Shown here piece by piece: positions 11,360-24,360 of a stretch of 64,000 nucleotides of DNA (position 1 is the first letter of the stretch; each line of letters begins with the position of its first letter). The notes under the pieces were generated by a model. It was not told the DNA's origin. It saw only the letters and a program-made list of their open reading frames with translations, and did no database searches. The stretch is from positions 126,661,132 through 126,725,131 of the forward strand of contig NC_067282.1 in assembly GCF_020740795.1 (NCBI RefSeq), in the 5' to 3' direction. A program made the position numbers and the translations under genes. The stretch is from Apus apus (Eukaryota > Chordata > Aves > Apodiformes > Apodidae).

Positions 11360-11618
11360 GTGTTCCCAACCCCGCCTCGGCCCTCTCCCCCCCGCCCCAG
11401 CCCCCGCGCCAGCCGGCAGTCCCCTCCCTCGGCCGCGTTCATCTCATACCAAATCTCATTCCTCGCATTCCTCACTTCCTCCTTTCCAACTCCAGGGGAA
11501 GTTAAAAAACCCTCCTTTTTCCCTCCCAACCTGCCGCCCGGCCCCGGCCGCCGCTGCCCCCTCCCCGCCACCGCCCGGCCTCTCCGTCCCGCCGCCCGCG
11601 CCGCGCCGCGCCCCGCAG
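11360..11618 (+). other. TEAD4: Probable TEAD4 non-coding first exon (3' boundary at 11618)
   Basis: The sequence CCCCGCAG|GTGAGTGCG gives a near-perfect splice donor after 11618. The 5' limit (transcription start) cannot be read from sequence, so the start given here is nominal. In the frame that would join the next exon, this segment is open but contains no ATG, which fits a non-AUG start downstream. Confidence 0.55.
11457..11471 (+). promoter_or_regulatory. Tandem M-CAT (TEAD-type) sites, direct repeat with 3-bp spacer
   Basis: CATTCC at 11457-11462 and again at 11466-11471, same orientation, separated by TCG. CATTCC is the core recognised by TEA-domain factors, and 3-bp-spaced direct repeats are a known cooperative TEAD arrangement. 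An ETS-like ACTTCCT follows immediately (about 11474-11480). The pair lies in the TEAD4 CpG island near or within exon 1, so feedback control by TEAD proteins is plausible. Confidence 0.55.
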
Positions 11619-14600
11619 GTGAGTGCGCGCCTCTCGCCCCCCGCTCCCGCCGGCTCCGGCTGCCCCCAGCCCCCCTCCGAGCCCCTGCCCCGCCATCCGG
11701 CCGGCAGGACCGCCCGCTCCGGCATTGTTCGCGCCGTCCTCACCGCTGCGGAACCTGCGGAAAGGGGAGCCCCGTGGATTCCCCCCTCTCCCCACGGCCG
11801 CCCCCCCGGGGCCGCCCTGAGGGGCAGCCGCAGCTCCCCGACAACTTTTTTTCTTCTCTCTCTCCCACTTGGCGGTGGAGATGCTGAGCCAGAAGCGGAC
11901 CCGCCCACTTCCCTCGTCCAAGCCCCTGCTCCCACCCCTGCGGGCTCGGGGGAGGGGATCGGGCGGGAGCGAGGGGCGCAGGAACAGCCCCGGTCTGCTC
12001 TATTGGCAGGAAGTCTGGAGCAGAAGGAGGGCTTGAAGACGGTCCTCGCTGCCCCGACGGAACCGCAGCCGCTCTTGCCTGGCTCAGGTCAGGACGCGCT
12101 GTTTCACCGCGGCTTTCGCGCGGGGTTCGGGGGTTCGGGTGCCGGCAGGAGAGGGGGGTGGAAGGAGGGAGGGCTTGGAGCAGATTATGTGCGACAGAGG
12201 GAGGCACAAGCGTGCAGAGGAAGCGATGGGAACATCCTCCATGGAGGCTCCGGCGGCTTCCCCCGTCGGGAAGAGGCTGCCACCGCTGGGACTTCGGGAA
12301 CTTAGTCGCCTGTCGCATCGGCTGAAAACTGCTAGCTCTTCTAATGGGGGGAAAAAAAGAGAAAGGTTTCCGTGCTGTTCGTAGAGAAGTTCTTGGGTGG
12401 AGGACGAGGAGTTCTGGGGAGAGGAGGGTCAGTACTTTCTGTAAAAAATGTTCATGTAAAATTTTGGAAGACATTCTGGGGAAGATCTAACCAACCAAAA
12501 AAACCCAAACTAACAAACAAACAAAAAAACCTACAAAACCCCCCCAAAAACCATCCATGAGAAGGCATGTGAATTGTTACAGAGCATTTACCAGAAGATG
12601 AGGGAATGTTTTCACAGATCAGTTATTCCGAATTTAAGAGCTGAGATTTGGTGGCATGCCTCTGGCAAGGATTTAAATTGCCAAAAAGCCCCAATAAACC
12701 AAAAATAACCAAACAAAAAGCCTTCCCAATGAATCGTTTACCTTATGTAGATAATTTCGTTTAAACAATTCCATGCATGGGAAGGTAAAGATGGGGATTT
12801 TTTTTTTTGGAAGAAGGGGGAAGGAGTGTAACTCACAGTATTTTAAGGACTTCTGAAAAATACTTTATGATGAGCGGTCATATGTGAGTAACAAAAAAAC
12901 ACCAACCCAAAAACCATACAACTAAATACCAATTTTCTTGTTTGTTTTTATGTAATCTGAAGATACGCTTGTGTTACTTTCTGACCTTAAGAGCTGAGTT
13001 CTGCAATTCCTCTACAAATAAAGAAAACAAAACACTTTTCAAACACGGGGACTGGGTGGGAAGGAAGATTTAGGGAATTTTTCTTTTTTATTTTTTCCTG
13101 TTCCCTATTGCTCAGAGCAGATCATCTTCACCTAGACCTGATTGCATTGTCTGTGTGCAAACTGAGTGGAACATTCGTTCACCTGGCTGTCCATCTATCT
13201 GGTTATGTAGATGTAAGCTGGTTTATTGTTCTACTAGAAGGAAGTGGTCAGTAGGACAAGGACATGGAGTAATGGGGAGGAGTGAGAGGAAAAGAACAAG
13301 GGGGAAAGCAGACTGGCTATATAAAAAGTGTTGGCTGGGTTGAAGCTGCTGTACTATCATTAGAGCCTTTTGGTCCTGGTAACTTTTTCTCATTACAGAA
13401 AAGAGCCTGGATTGTGCTGCATTGAATACAGAGGGGCTTCTAGGACTGTTGAAGGCTGAGGGACTCTGTTTTTCTTTGGAACTTGGGTTGGCAAAGCAAA
13501 GGGCAGCCAAGCAGTGGGCACAGTCACCTTATGGCATTTTCCTAAATCCCAGTCTGGATGGCTCCCTCAGGCTCCAGCATGCATGCGACAAAGTTGCATC
13601 GTCTCTAAAATGGACAATCAGCTCATTGTTCTTATTTTCTGGGAGGTGGTCTTGGGATCAATTAGTATGCACAAGAATGGGTGTTAGGAATTTCTCCACT
13701 GTCTTGGTTTCTGCTACATCTTTTGGATTTAAAAATTAATTTTACCCATGGCTTTGAAGTATTTTAGGTTATTGTTGTGGTAAGTGTTCTAACAGTGTAT
13801 TACAGAACATCTGTGGGAACACAGTATGAAGATAGTATGGCCAACTCTGAGAGCTTGTAATTTAAAATAAAATCACAGTTACTGTTGGTTTTCCTACTCA
13901 GGTATTAGTTTCATAGAACTCAGATACAGTAAGAGTTTTGAAAAGGTTGCTGAAAAGTACAGCTTCTAATAGATGCTGGTTGCATCTCTGGGGTGACTTA
14001 AGACTCACTGACAGCTTTCCTTCCTTAGTATTACGTGTCTTTTTTCTGATTGTATCTTTCAGCTCTGGTTCCATCACAACATAACGCCAGGTGTGAGTCC
14101 ACAAAGACTTTGGTCTGGCACTGCTGTAGACAGAACTTCTCTGCACAGCCTCAAACAGTCCATTTCCAAACATGTCACACCTCTTCCCTTTGTTGCTGGC
14201 ATGGGTATGGGCACTGCTCTTTACTGACCCAGGCCAGGGGGCTGATCCAGATGAAAAGTAACACAGTCATTCAGGAAGTTAGTTTTCCACCACGCTTTTC
14301 TCCAGTCCAGTTAAACATACGGTCACATAAATGGTGTGTCTGGAGAAGGGGGTGCAGTGACTGAGGGGTGGGCAGTGGGGGAAGACTGAGGATATTTTCT
14401 TAGCAACATTGCCATCTTTTCCCACCTTGGACCACCTGCAATAATGACATTATTTTCAGTCTTATCTGGCCACAAGGGTATCTTAAGAAAGCAAAAATTC
14501 AGTGTTACTTTTTTTTAAAAGATCTATTATACTTTCCCTGTAGCTTAGATTTTTTCTTTGTTCATCTGTTGGTGTTGTTTGGTTTTGTTGGTTGTTTCTT

Positions 14601-16458
14601 TTTTTTCCATAAATGATATGCAGTGGATCCTCCAGTAATTTTCTTAGGCAAATTTTCCATTGCTCAATGTACTGTAACACCAGAAGAATTTTCTTGGTCT
14701 ACTGCAACAGTTTTTGCCTTGGTGTGTATTTCTGTAAAAAGATTGGTTATACTCTCTTTTTCTGTGTATTTGTACCTTCTAAGTTCTTACAAGTTACTAA
14801 TAAGACTAAACTTTTAATATGTTTCAATGTAAATTATTCTAGGCCTAATGATTGTTTTTTATACTCTGCTCTTCACTTTCTTCAATTTATCTGTGTTCTT
14901 TTTTCAGAATGAGATCTGATATTCCATCTCTTTGTTGCATGAAATGAATCTGGGTACAGGCAGACAAAAGTTACATCGTCATTTTTGTAGAAGCATTTGC
15001 TTTGCAGACACTTCTCTCCCGCTTCTGGCAGGGCTTTCTCCTTCATATATCTCTGCTTTTTTAATTGCTGTTTCTTCAGTTTCTTTGCATTACTTTTCCC
15101 ACATAGTCTTATTTGTCCTCCTTGCTTCTCACATTTGTTTTTGAGTTGCCTGAATCGCTTTGAGTTGTTTCTATCCACTGGTGTTTTTAAACTTGATTTG
15201 GTATCACCTGCAAGTTCTGTTAACCTTCCCTTTATTCAGTCTTAGATCTCTAATTAAGATGCTAAAGAAACCTGGACTGGCAAAGATCCCTGCAGCAACC
15301 CAGTAGGTGGTCCCTGTACCTGTTGGTTCCATTGGTATATATGATTAAGCTTAATTTTGCAGTCATCGGTTAATTTTCTAATAATATGAGCAGTACTTTC
15401 CAAAGCCAATTTGAAGTAGTAGTTTTTCAGCTATGATTTCCTTGGAGAGGAGCAAATGCTGTTCTAAATCTAAACCTATTACATCATGCACTGTATTCTT
15501 TATATTACCTAGCTTTGAGGCAATTCTATCCTCCTTTGAAAAGCAGTCAAATTTATCCAGATTTACAGTAGTAGTGTATACTCTTCTCTCTCTCAAACTT
15601 CTACATTATGCTCACCACCATGCAAAAGAAATGCCCTACATGTTAATTTGTAGTTAGGAATTTGCATGCCCGGAATTCATTATAAGATCTGAGATCAGGT
15701 GATTAGAAAGAGCTCTTCAGAGGTGGTGGTTTTGGTTTGGGTTTTGGTTTGGTTCTTTTTGTTTGGTTTGATTTTTTGGTGGGGGTTTTTGTTGTTGTTC
15801 TTGCCCTTTGGGTACTCCTTTTTCTGGAGATGATGCAGTCACTCCCCTTTGTTTCTGACACCGTATGAATTACACTTTTTCCTGCTAGGGAGGGGCAAGT
15901 TTTCCAGATCCCGGTGCCACTGGCTGAGTCACTGACTATTTTTCTGCTCTGTAGTACATTTATAATTACTTTTGTTCTTATTTTCATTAGAATACGATTG
16001 ACGAAGGGGAGATGTTTTACTTTGCTGTACTTCTAAGACACGAGTGCCAGTGGCTTTCAGAGCCTGGACACAAGCCTTAGAAGCATCTGCTTTGCTGTTG
16101 CCAAAGAGAAAATAAATTAGCACAGTCCTCAAAGTGCCTCCTTTCAAACAGTATGGTAACCATTAATGACAGATGTCCAGGTAAAGTCTAATCTTTTGTA
16201 ACCAGGACTGCTTTAAGGGATGGAGGAAAAGTCAAGAGAGTACTAAGCATGTGTATACTGTAATGGAAAGGGAGGATTTGCTGATGTGTTTTATGTTATA
16301 CCTGATCATACTTCTCCATATCGCTGATACCACACTGGCAGGATTTAGAGAGGTTCTCTTGATTTGCAAATCTTGTTGGCTTAGGGGCAAAAAAAGGGAG
16401 AGATTTGCACAAGGAGATTTTCTCCAAGTACATTCACTGTTTTTTCAATTTATCTTGC

Positions 16459-16490
16459 TAAAAATAAATAAATAAATAAATACATAAATT
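16459..16490. repeat. (AAAT)n microsatellite
   Basis: About six to seven tandem AAAT units with one interruption near the end, in TEAD4 intron 1. Confidence 0.9.
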
Positions 16491-16882
16491 CTTGTTTATT
16501 TCCCCACCCCAGTTTGTGAGGGATCTACGTGAACAGAAGGAAATAACTGTGCAGAGGAAACAATGTGAATTGCTGCTTCTATCCACCCAGAAAGCTAACT
16601 GAAAGATAGAAAAGCAGCATCTTTTCCTACTGTTTTTAGTGGCAGGTTCTATTTGTAAGAACATGTTTTAAAAACTGGAGTCATGTCTGTGTCCCTTTAA
16701 GAATCTAGTTTTGCTTGGCTAGCTGCCCTTGTTCTCCTGTAGATTAATCCAGCAGAAGGTATATAACCTGTTGACCTTCCTGGTGAGAAGGGTCTGAAAG
16801 GGCAGAGATAAATTAGAAGGTTTGTGCTTTCCTGTAATATCTAATGGCAATTTTAACCTGTGTTTTTCAGTTTTTGGCATTT

Positions 16883-16915
16883 TCTCTCTCTCTCTCTCTT
16901 TTTTTTTTTTTTTCT
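16883..16915. repeat. (CT)n then poly-T low-complexity tract
   Basis: A run of TC dinucleotides passing directly into about 15 T. Simple-sequence repeat in intron 1. Confidence 0.9.
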
Positions 16916-17393
16916 TTCCACTTAGCTGGAGGGTTGGGATTATACTTACGGGTTCTCATGATTTTCACTTGCTTTCTGTGAAATCTCTATATGTTCAGCA
17001 GTTTGGAAATGACAGTGAGTTTATGTCACAATTGAGAGGGCAGAGTTCTGAGCTCCAAATTACAATAGTCTGAGTTGAGGACAGTTCTGCTCTCTCTTGT
17101 ATCAAATTGATAGGATAACTGGAATCCGGCTAAAATAGCTAGCATCTGTTTGCTAGGAAATTTTGGGCTGCTTTACAGAAAAACTAATCTGGTGGACTTC
17201 CCTCACTGTCATCTTAGTTTTAAGCAGTGGATGTTCACCTGCTGCATGTTCCAGGTGGAGTGTGTACTCCAGAACTATTGTAGGGTCGTTTCTGAATACC
17301 TCAAGAGAGTGCAGCTTGGTTGATAGCCATGAGTAGGGTTCCTTCATATGATGCAGATGTTTCACTGGTAGGCATTGGTTTATCAAAAGTATC

Positions 17394-17695
17394 AATCATA
17401 GAATCATAGAATGCCAGTTTGGAAGGGACCCATCTTTACTTGACCCATTGGATCATCTGGTCGAATCTTTCTAGGTATAATACAGTTTAAATGAGACAGC
17501 CCAGCACCCTGTCAAGCTGAGTCTTGAAACTGTCCAATGTAGATGAATTCACCACTTCCCTTGGGAGATTATTCCAATGTCTAACTGTTCTCATAGTTTC
17601 TTCTGGAGTCCAGTAAGAATCTCTCCAGGAGTAACTTGTATCCATTACCCCGTCTTTTCCAACAAACACCCCTTGTCTTTATCAAACACCTTTCA
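17394..17695 (-). mobile_element. CR1 LINE 3'-end fragment, antisense
   Basis: Starts with the reversed octamer tail (ATCATAGAATCATAGAATG) and runs into the complement of the CR1 C-terminal coding block. On the minus strand it still reads [26 protein letters not shown] sequence. The 3'UTR part is of the GACCAGATGATCC type, a subfamily different from the 19659 copy. Confidence 0.9.
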
Positions 17696-19658
17696 GCTCC
17701 CCTCTAACTACAACTAAAATCAAGGCCCATATTTAATCAGTGTACTGAATTGGGGTCCCATTTTATACACCTGTTCTGCCTGTTTGTGGTTTGCTTTTGT
17801 CTTGAGGCTTTAGTGAAGGGCTTAGCGTTGGCTGGACGGGTTATGCCCAAAACACAGACTACCTGCTAGCACTGCAGGTGCAGAAATCTGGCTGTGTTTG
17901 AGTTTGTGTTGTCGGTGCTTCTGACTATTCTGTGATAAAACAGCTTAGCCCAGGTTCAACTATTTATTTTCTTGGAGGCTGGCTATAGTCTTGGAGCTAA
18001 ACATTTTCACTGCTTTGGTTGAGATTTTCAAACATCTGTCTCCTGTCTGAGTTTGTGTAAAATTATGCTGTTAGTGTCATGCAAAGCTAAGTATGTCACA
18101 GCTGTGAGTTTTTTGGGGACATTTAACCTTGAGACCTAGGCAACGGCTGAGAGATGTCCGGAACAGGAGGCAGGATTAGGAAATAATAATTCAGTTGGAA
18201 TATTATAAAAAGGGCTTTATGACCCTCTCAATTTCATGTTACTTGTCAGAGAAGACTCAAAAGACACCTGATTTTCAGACAGTGTCAAATGTGAGCCTCT
18301 TTGAAGTTACATACACCACTTGCAATTGCAAATAACTTCTAAAGTTCAGCCTTTCAATTATTTTTTTTTTCCTTGAAATTTGTGTCTGGATTTTGCCCCC
18401 AGTCCAATTTTGTCATTGATTGGTTCACTTAGGTCTTTGTGCTGCATTTTTTTCCATAGGTAAAATAGGGGTTTTTGAGTCTCATGGAGAGGTTTTCAGG
18501 AAAACTTTCAGTGGGTTTAGAAGCAAGGTTTTTTTAGGTTGCTATTAAAGGCTCCCTATACTTAAATAATTGAATAATTCTTTTTGGGAAAATGCTAAGC
18601 ATGATTTATTTCTATCTCTATCTTGGTTTGGTGAGACCCAAGTAATTTTAATTGGTCAATGTCTACACTTGTCTATAATTGAAGGGACAGTTGTGATTTA
18701 AAATGTGTTGGCAAACACTACTGATGATTCGATAGAAAAGGGACATGATTATTGGATTTCCTCCTGTTTTGTTCTATTCTAACCAGCTCTGTACTTGTCA
18801 GGAGAATGACTCCTGATGACTGCTGCTGCTAGCCTGAGGGTGACTAACCATTTTCACCCTGCTGCAACCTTCATCTCTTTGGGAAGCTGTGAATTATATG
18901 CCACATGTCTTGGAAAGTCAGGGAGAATGGGAGCTCTGGGAACAGTTCCCGGATGGGAGATAACAGTGACTCCCCAGGAATTGCTCTTTGAGGGCAGGGG
19001 CCAGTCCAGTGTGTGGCTCAATCCCAGGGCAACCTGACAGTGTCAATCTCTGCTGGCTTTGCTGTCTCAGTTTTCTCTCCCAGCTGAGATGTAAATCATG
19101 CAGTAGTCATTTTGGCAGTTCAATGCTGGTGGCCTTGTGATGTAGCCCATATGTGGGAGCTGTGCATGAGCTGCCTGTGGCTTAGGACCAATACCCAAGT
19201 TGGCCACCCCTAGGCTAGTAGGAACAGAATTAGCCTTTGGCTTTTGTAGTTATTTGTTGTGTATTTGGTTTTTCTCCCTTCCTTAGGGGAGCAAGGCTGT
19301 GTTCTGTTTCCTTTATCACAAATGTAACTAATTGAATGGTGTGGAAGGCCACACACAGCCTCATCTCATCACATCCTGTTTGATTACATTATCCTGGGCT
19401 GCACTGATAGAAATTCTCTCTCCTTGTTTTGATTTATATCACTGTGCTGCACACTACATCCTCTCTGTTTCAGCCAGAGCTCTGCTACTGCAATAATTTA
19501 AGAGTGTTGTTTTGCTTTGCTCAGGAAGCAAGGTGCCTTTTGAACAGCAGCTACTGCAGGCAGTTTCAGTGTAGCAAGCAAACCAAGGTTGATTTTGTGC
19601 TAGGCCGTGTGAGAAGCACTCATTTGGCACCCAAGCCTGTGTTGGATATCACAGTGTC

Positions 19659-20332
19659 ACAGAATCATAGAATGGTTTGGGTTGGAAGGGTCATTAAAGT
19701 TCATCTAGTTCCAACCCCCCTGCATGAGCAGGGACACCTCCCACGAGACTGTGTTGCTCAGAGCCCCATCCAAGCTGCCCTTGAACACTGCCAGGGAAGG
19801 GGCAGCCACAACTGCCCTGGGAAACCTCTTCCATTGTCTCACCACCTTTACAGTAAAAAATTTCTTCCTAATGTCTAACCTAAATCTCCCCTCTTCCAGC
19901 TTTAAACTCTTACCCCTCATCCTATCACTACCCTCTCTGGTGAAAAGCCCCTTCCCAGCTTTCCTGTAGCCCGTTCAGGTACTGGAAGGCCACAATAAGG
20001 TCTCCTTGGAGCCTTCTTTTTTCCAGGTTAAATAACCCCAACTCTCTCAGCCTGTCTTCATAGCAGAGGTGCTCCAGCCCTTGGATCATCTTCATGGTCC
20101 TCGTCTGGACTCGCTCCAAGAGCTCTATGTCCTTCCTGTGTTGAGGGCTCCAGGAATGGACACAGTACTCCAGGTGGGGTCTCACAGGAGCTGAGTAGAA
20201 GTGGGGAATCGCCTCCCTTGACCTACTGAGCATGCTTCTTTTGATGCAGCCCAGGATACTGTTGGCTTTCTGGGCTGCAAGTGCATGTTGCTGGCTCATG
20301 TTAAGCCAGCAAGAGTGAAGCACCCTCAAAAG
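19659..20332 (-). mobile_element. CR1 LINE 3' fragment, antisense
   Basis: A 0.67-kb 5'-truncated CR1. The tail CAGAATCATAGAATGG at 19660 precedes the reversed 3'UTR and the C-terminal ORF2 region. The minus strand carries [26 protein letters not shown] and LRELGLFNLEKRRLQGDL blocks. The frame is interrupted between the two minus-strand segments (19928-20329 and 19705-19920). Confidence 0.93.
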
Positions 20333-23300
20333 GCTCAGTGATCAGCACCTACCCATCTCTGGATCCACTGGATCATCAGTGGAAACTGCATTACTCTGAC
20401 TCGAGGCTTATTTAATTAATGGAGTACAGCTCCTGAGGAGCTTGTCAGCAACTGGTTGCTGGCTGGTGCTGCAGAAGTGCTGTTACCTTCTTAGATATAG
20501 TTCAGTGCTAGATGGTCTGGCTACAGTTTCTTGATTAGCTTTCTTTGTAGAGACCCTGTAATGCTCATGATTTCTGTCCTCTTTTGCCTGCAGGCTTTAA
20601 CAGATTTTAGTTATTATTGAGTAGCTACTTTCCTATGTTTTCCCTTTCCAGTATGTTGTTGTTTTTTTTTTCCTGTGGTCTTTGATTTGCAGCCCCTTGG
20701 AGCTTCTCATCTGCAGATTGCACTTTCTTCCCTTTCAGAGGAACTGAGCTATTACTGTAGTGTCCTGTAGAATTACCCAGCCTTCTTCCCCTGCTAAGTT
20801 TGAATGCCATCTTCCACCATACCTTGCTAAATAGGTTTTGTAGCATTCTAAACTGTTGCTTTCCTAAACCCAAATCTTGTATGACTGCATTATGGAAGCT
20901 CATTTGTTAATGTGTTCTGGATGGAAGTAACTGGTTGATTGTCTCTGTTTCCAGGTTTTCTTACAATTATAAACTACTCTAAGGTTATAGTTTGAGTAGC
21001 AGGACATCTTCTGGCCAAACTAATTATTTTTTGAAATTCACTGTTTGACTGCTGATCAGATACTAAAATGCTGTGGTTCATATCCACTGTAGTAGCAATA
21101 TTTGGCTCATGTTACCAAGGAGGTGAATACTGGAATGGTTTGTTTTTACTTGACATCAAGGAATATTTGTAATGAGAAGCAGTCCCTGCCCCCACAGCTT
21201 GCAGCCCTATTAAATGAGACCAAGGATGAGGGGAAGTCCTTGGTAAAATTAAATGACTCGCTCTGAGTGCAACCAGCTCAGAAGCAGGAGTGGGACCTTA
21301 CTGCCGGACTCCACATGGCTGTGCTGGCAAGTGTTCCTGCCTGGTAGGGGTGAGTGAATAAAGACATCTCTGGTTCATGTGTCGTGCTTGATACTGATTC
21401 CAGCAAGGAAAGGGGGTGGCCAGGGAGTTGGGGGAGTCTTTTGGACAGAGCAGCTCTAAGAAAACTGAACAACTGGAGACAGCTGGCTGCAGTTTTTCAG
21501 ATCCTCAGGAAAGTATGGTTTTGTGCTGAGCAGCTGCCACAAATATGTAAAAGAGAGCTGTTACCAACAGTAATGACTGAGAGATTGAGTTTAGAAAGCA
21601 GATGTGTCAGACTGTGAAGCCTGTTAAAGATGTGCTTCCTGTCAATGAGACCTCATTGAAGGGCTTTTGGCAGCTGTGTAGCCCTGAGTAATCTCTAAAT
21701 CTCAGTGAGATACCATGTATGAAAGGAAGGAGAGTTAATGTTAAAATTACCAGCACCAGAACAATTAAACCAAAGCTGCTGGAACTGAAAGATTTTTGTT
21801 TTCTCCATGGTTTTGATTTCCTATGGCCCAAAAACCTGCCTTTGTGAGTGATTCATTAAGAGATGGGCCATGGCAGAATGAAGAACAGGGACCAAGAGTG
21901 AATAAGAAACAGTATTTGGACATAGGAAAATCATAAGAAGGAATTAGACATACTGTGGTGAGGAGGTGGAAGTGCCTTTAGGGGCTTGTGTCTTTGATCA
22001 TGGGAGAGAATCCATGACTGGACCCCAAAAAGAAAGGTAGTTAATTATCTCTCAGTGAAATGAGAGTGGGATCACAACAAGAACAACTCTAAGGTACAGT
22101 ACGAGCAATTCAAGAGCCAAGAAGTGGAGCATTAAGTTCAGACTGAGGGGATCTGAAAAGAACAAACACCAAGCCTGGGACCTCTGGCAAAACTTCCTGT
22201 TATGAGAATGGGACAACATCCTCTGATTCCTATGGTCATAAGAACTGTGCATGGCTAGGGGATTCAGATGGGGAAGGAATTGTCTTAGCATGCCTGGGAA
22301 ATCAAGAATCAGAATCAAATTCCCTCCGCATCAGAATAAAGCTTTGGAGTTACAAGCTCTTACGTAGTTAAAGTAGAAAAAATTTAATTTACGAGTACAA
22401 TATCTAGTTACGTTAGAACATTCAGTAATACAAATGACTGTTAAAGTTACCAAGGTGTATCTGTACAGTTACTATAGATTGAACAGGAAAACACAAGCAA
22501 ACTGAAAGCTAGATGTTTACTGAAACATTTGTGTTTTGTTAAAGTAGTTGCTAATTAATATTGTTCAAACCTTTCTTAAAAATACCATATTCAAATTCAG
22601 CATGTTTCTGAAAAATGCTCATTTTGACCTGATTGCTTTTTTAACAAGAAGTGATTTTACTGACAGTTTTTCAACTTCCCATACTAATAAAGCCATTTAC
22701 CATAGAGTTTAGTCCTCAGCTTCCCTACAGCTTGCTTTGTGTAGTTTAATAAATGTCCACTTTGCATTCATATCAACAGTGCAGTAAATGGAAGGCCTGA
22801 AGTGTTCAGCCAGAGAAGACACCCACATAGGACCTGAGGAGAACTCCCCGTGTTACTGTTTATTGCCTCTGAGCACATAGTATTGCCTGGGATTGCACAT
22901 GGAGCTTCCTGTTTAAGCAACATTATTTAAGAAAACTTTGCAGGCCATTTAAGATCTTGGCATCTTGTTGAACTAGTGACCATTATAAGGATTTTTGTGG
23001 TCATTTTAGTCTATGGAATTTTTTTGGAAGTTATCAAAAACAAGGCCAATTTGTGTCTGGGTGATTACTGAGGTTCCAGCTAGAGATGTCCAAACATCTG
23101 TGCAGTTTCACCTTTGAACAACCATCAGGAACAGCTTTAGTGCCAAGAAGGTGCTCCAAGGTGTAGAAAAGTTGGGATTGGCCACAATAGCACATTTTGT
23201 TGCCTGCTGACCTAGCTGTAGCTTGGGACAGGACTAACATTGCTGGTCGAAGCACAAAAAGTAAGAAGCTTGTGTTTTTTTTTTTAAAAAAAGTATCTAG

Positions 23301-23630
23301 TCACTTCAAGATTTATGTAATTTCTTCTCTTATTGCTTTTATGTTCCACATCTCCCTTGATTCAGACCAGTGCAAGATAAGGCTCACATATTCTGTCTCT
23401 TGCTTTGTGGACTTCCCTGCGTATACAAGTGACATCTGTTCAAGTTGGCACAACTTTTCTTTTGTATTTGGAGAACAGAGTCTTGGGAGTTGACACTGAA
23501 CTGAATACAGCTTGTTTTTCCTGCACTTATTCTGGAGCTTGGATCAGAAAGGATCCTTTGTCACCAAAGGTGATTGGTGCAGATGTGAAACCTTGTGAAA
23601 TGTGAAATGATCAACATGCAGGGGTGGGGC

Positions 23631-24360
23631 AATCATAGAATTATAGAATGCCAGGTTGGAAGGGACCTCAAGGATCATCTGGTCCAACCTTTCTAGGTAG
23701 GAACATGGTTTAGATGAGGTAGCCCAGCACCTGTGAGTCTGAATCTTTTAAGTGTTGAGTGTTGGGGAATTCACCACTTCCCTGGGGAGATTATTCCAAA
23801 GTCCAATTGTTCTTGTAGTGAAAAATTTTCTTCCGGTGTTCAGTCAGAGCATCTCCCCAGGAGTAACTTGCACCCATTACCCCTTGTCTTTTTCATGTGA
23901 CTTCCTGTAAAAAAGGAGTATCCATCTTTTTGGTAGCCATGCTTTAAGTACTGGAACATGGCAATAAGGTCTTCTCGTCTAAGCCTTTTTTCCATGCTGA
24001 GCAAACCCAGCTCTCTCAGCCTTTCCTTGCATGGCAGGCTGCCCAGCCTTTGATCGTCTTTGTGGCCCTTCTATGGACCCTCTCCAGCCTGTCTTCAATT
24101 TTTTTTTGTACTGGGGACCAGAACTGAACACAGTGTTCCAGGTGTGCCTTGACAAGTGCTGAGTAGAGTATAATGATGGCTTCTTTATCTCTGCTGGTGA
24201 TGCCCTTGTTGATGCAGCCCAGCATCCTATTGGCTTTGCCACTGCAGCACACTGTTCACTCATGTTGAGCTTGTTGGCCACCGGGACCCCCAGGACCCTT
24301 TCCACAGAGCTGCTCTCCAACCAGGTGGATCCCAGGCTGTGCTGCACTCCTGGGTTATGT
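23631..24360 (-). mobile_element. CR1 LINE 3' fragment, antisense
   Basis: Tail CAATCATAGAATTATAGAATG, then reversed 3'UTR with AAGGATCATCTGGTCCAACC, then the ORF2 C-terminal region (minus-strand LEHCVQFWSPVQKK and ANRMLGCINKGITS blocks). It has several frame breaks and appears to belong to the same subfamily as 17394-17695. Confidence 0.92.

Larger units (their letters stand above)
10960..12330. promoter_or_regulatory. TEAD4: CpG island: TEAD4 promoter and 5' region
   Basis: About 1.4 kb of very GC- and CpG-rich DNA in an otherwise AT-rich region, densest at about 11030-12150, with many CCGCCC/CCCGCC (Sp1/KLF-type) motifs. No TATA box is apparent. It lies upstream of the TEAD4 coding exons in the same orientation and contains a strong splice donor at 11618/11619. 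The long open frames in it on both strands reflect the scarcity of stop codons in GC-rich DNA and are not genes. Assignment as the TEAD4 promoter is inference from position. Confidence 0.85.

Noticed and set aside
10945..12474. Long open frames on both strands within the GC-rich block (up to 353 codons)
   Set aside because: They overlap each other in several frames, are low-complexity Pro/Gly/Arg/Ala-rich, mostly lack an ATG start and coincide with a CpG island where stop codons are rare. No family resemblance.
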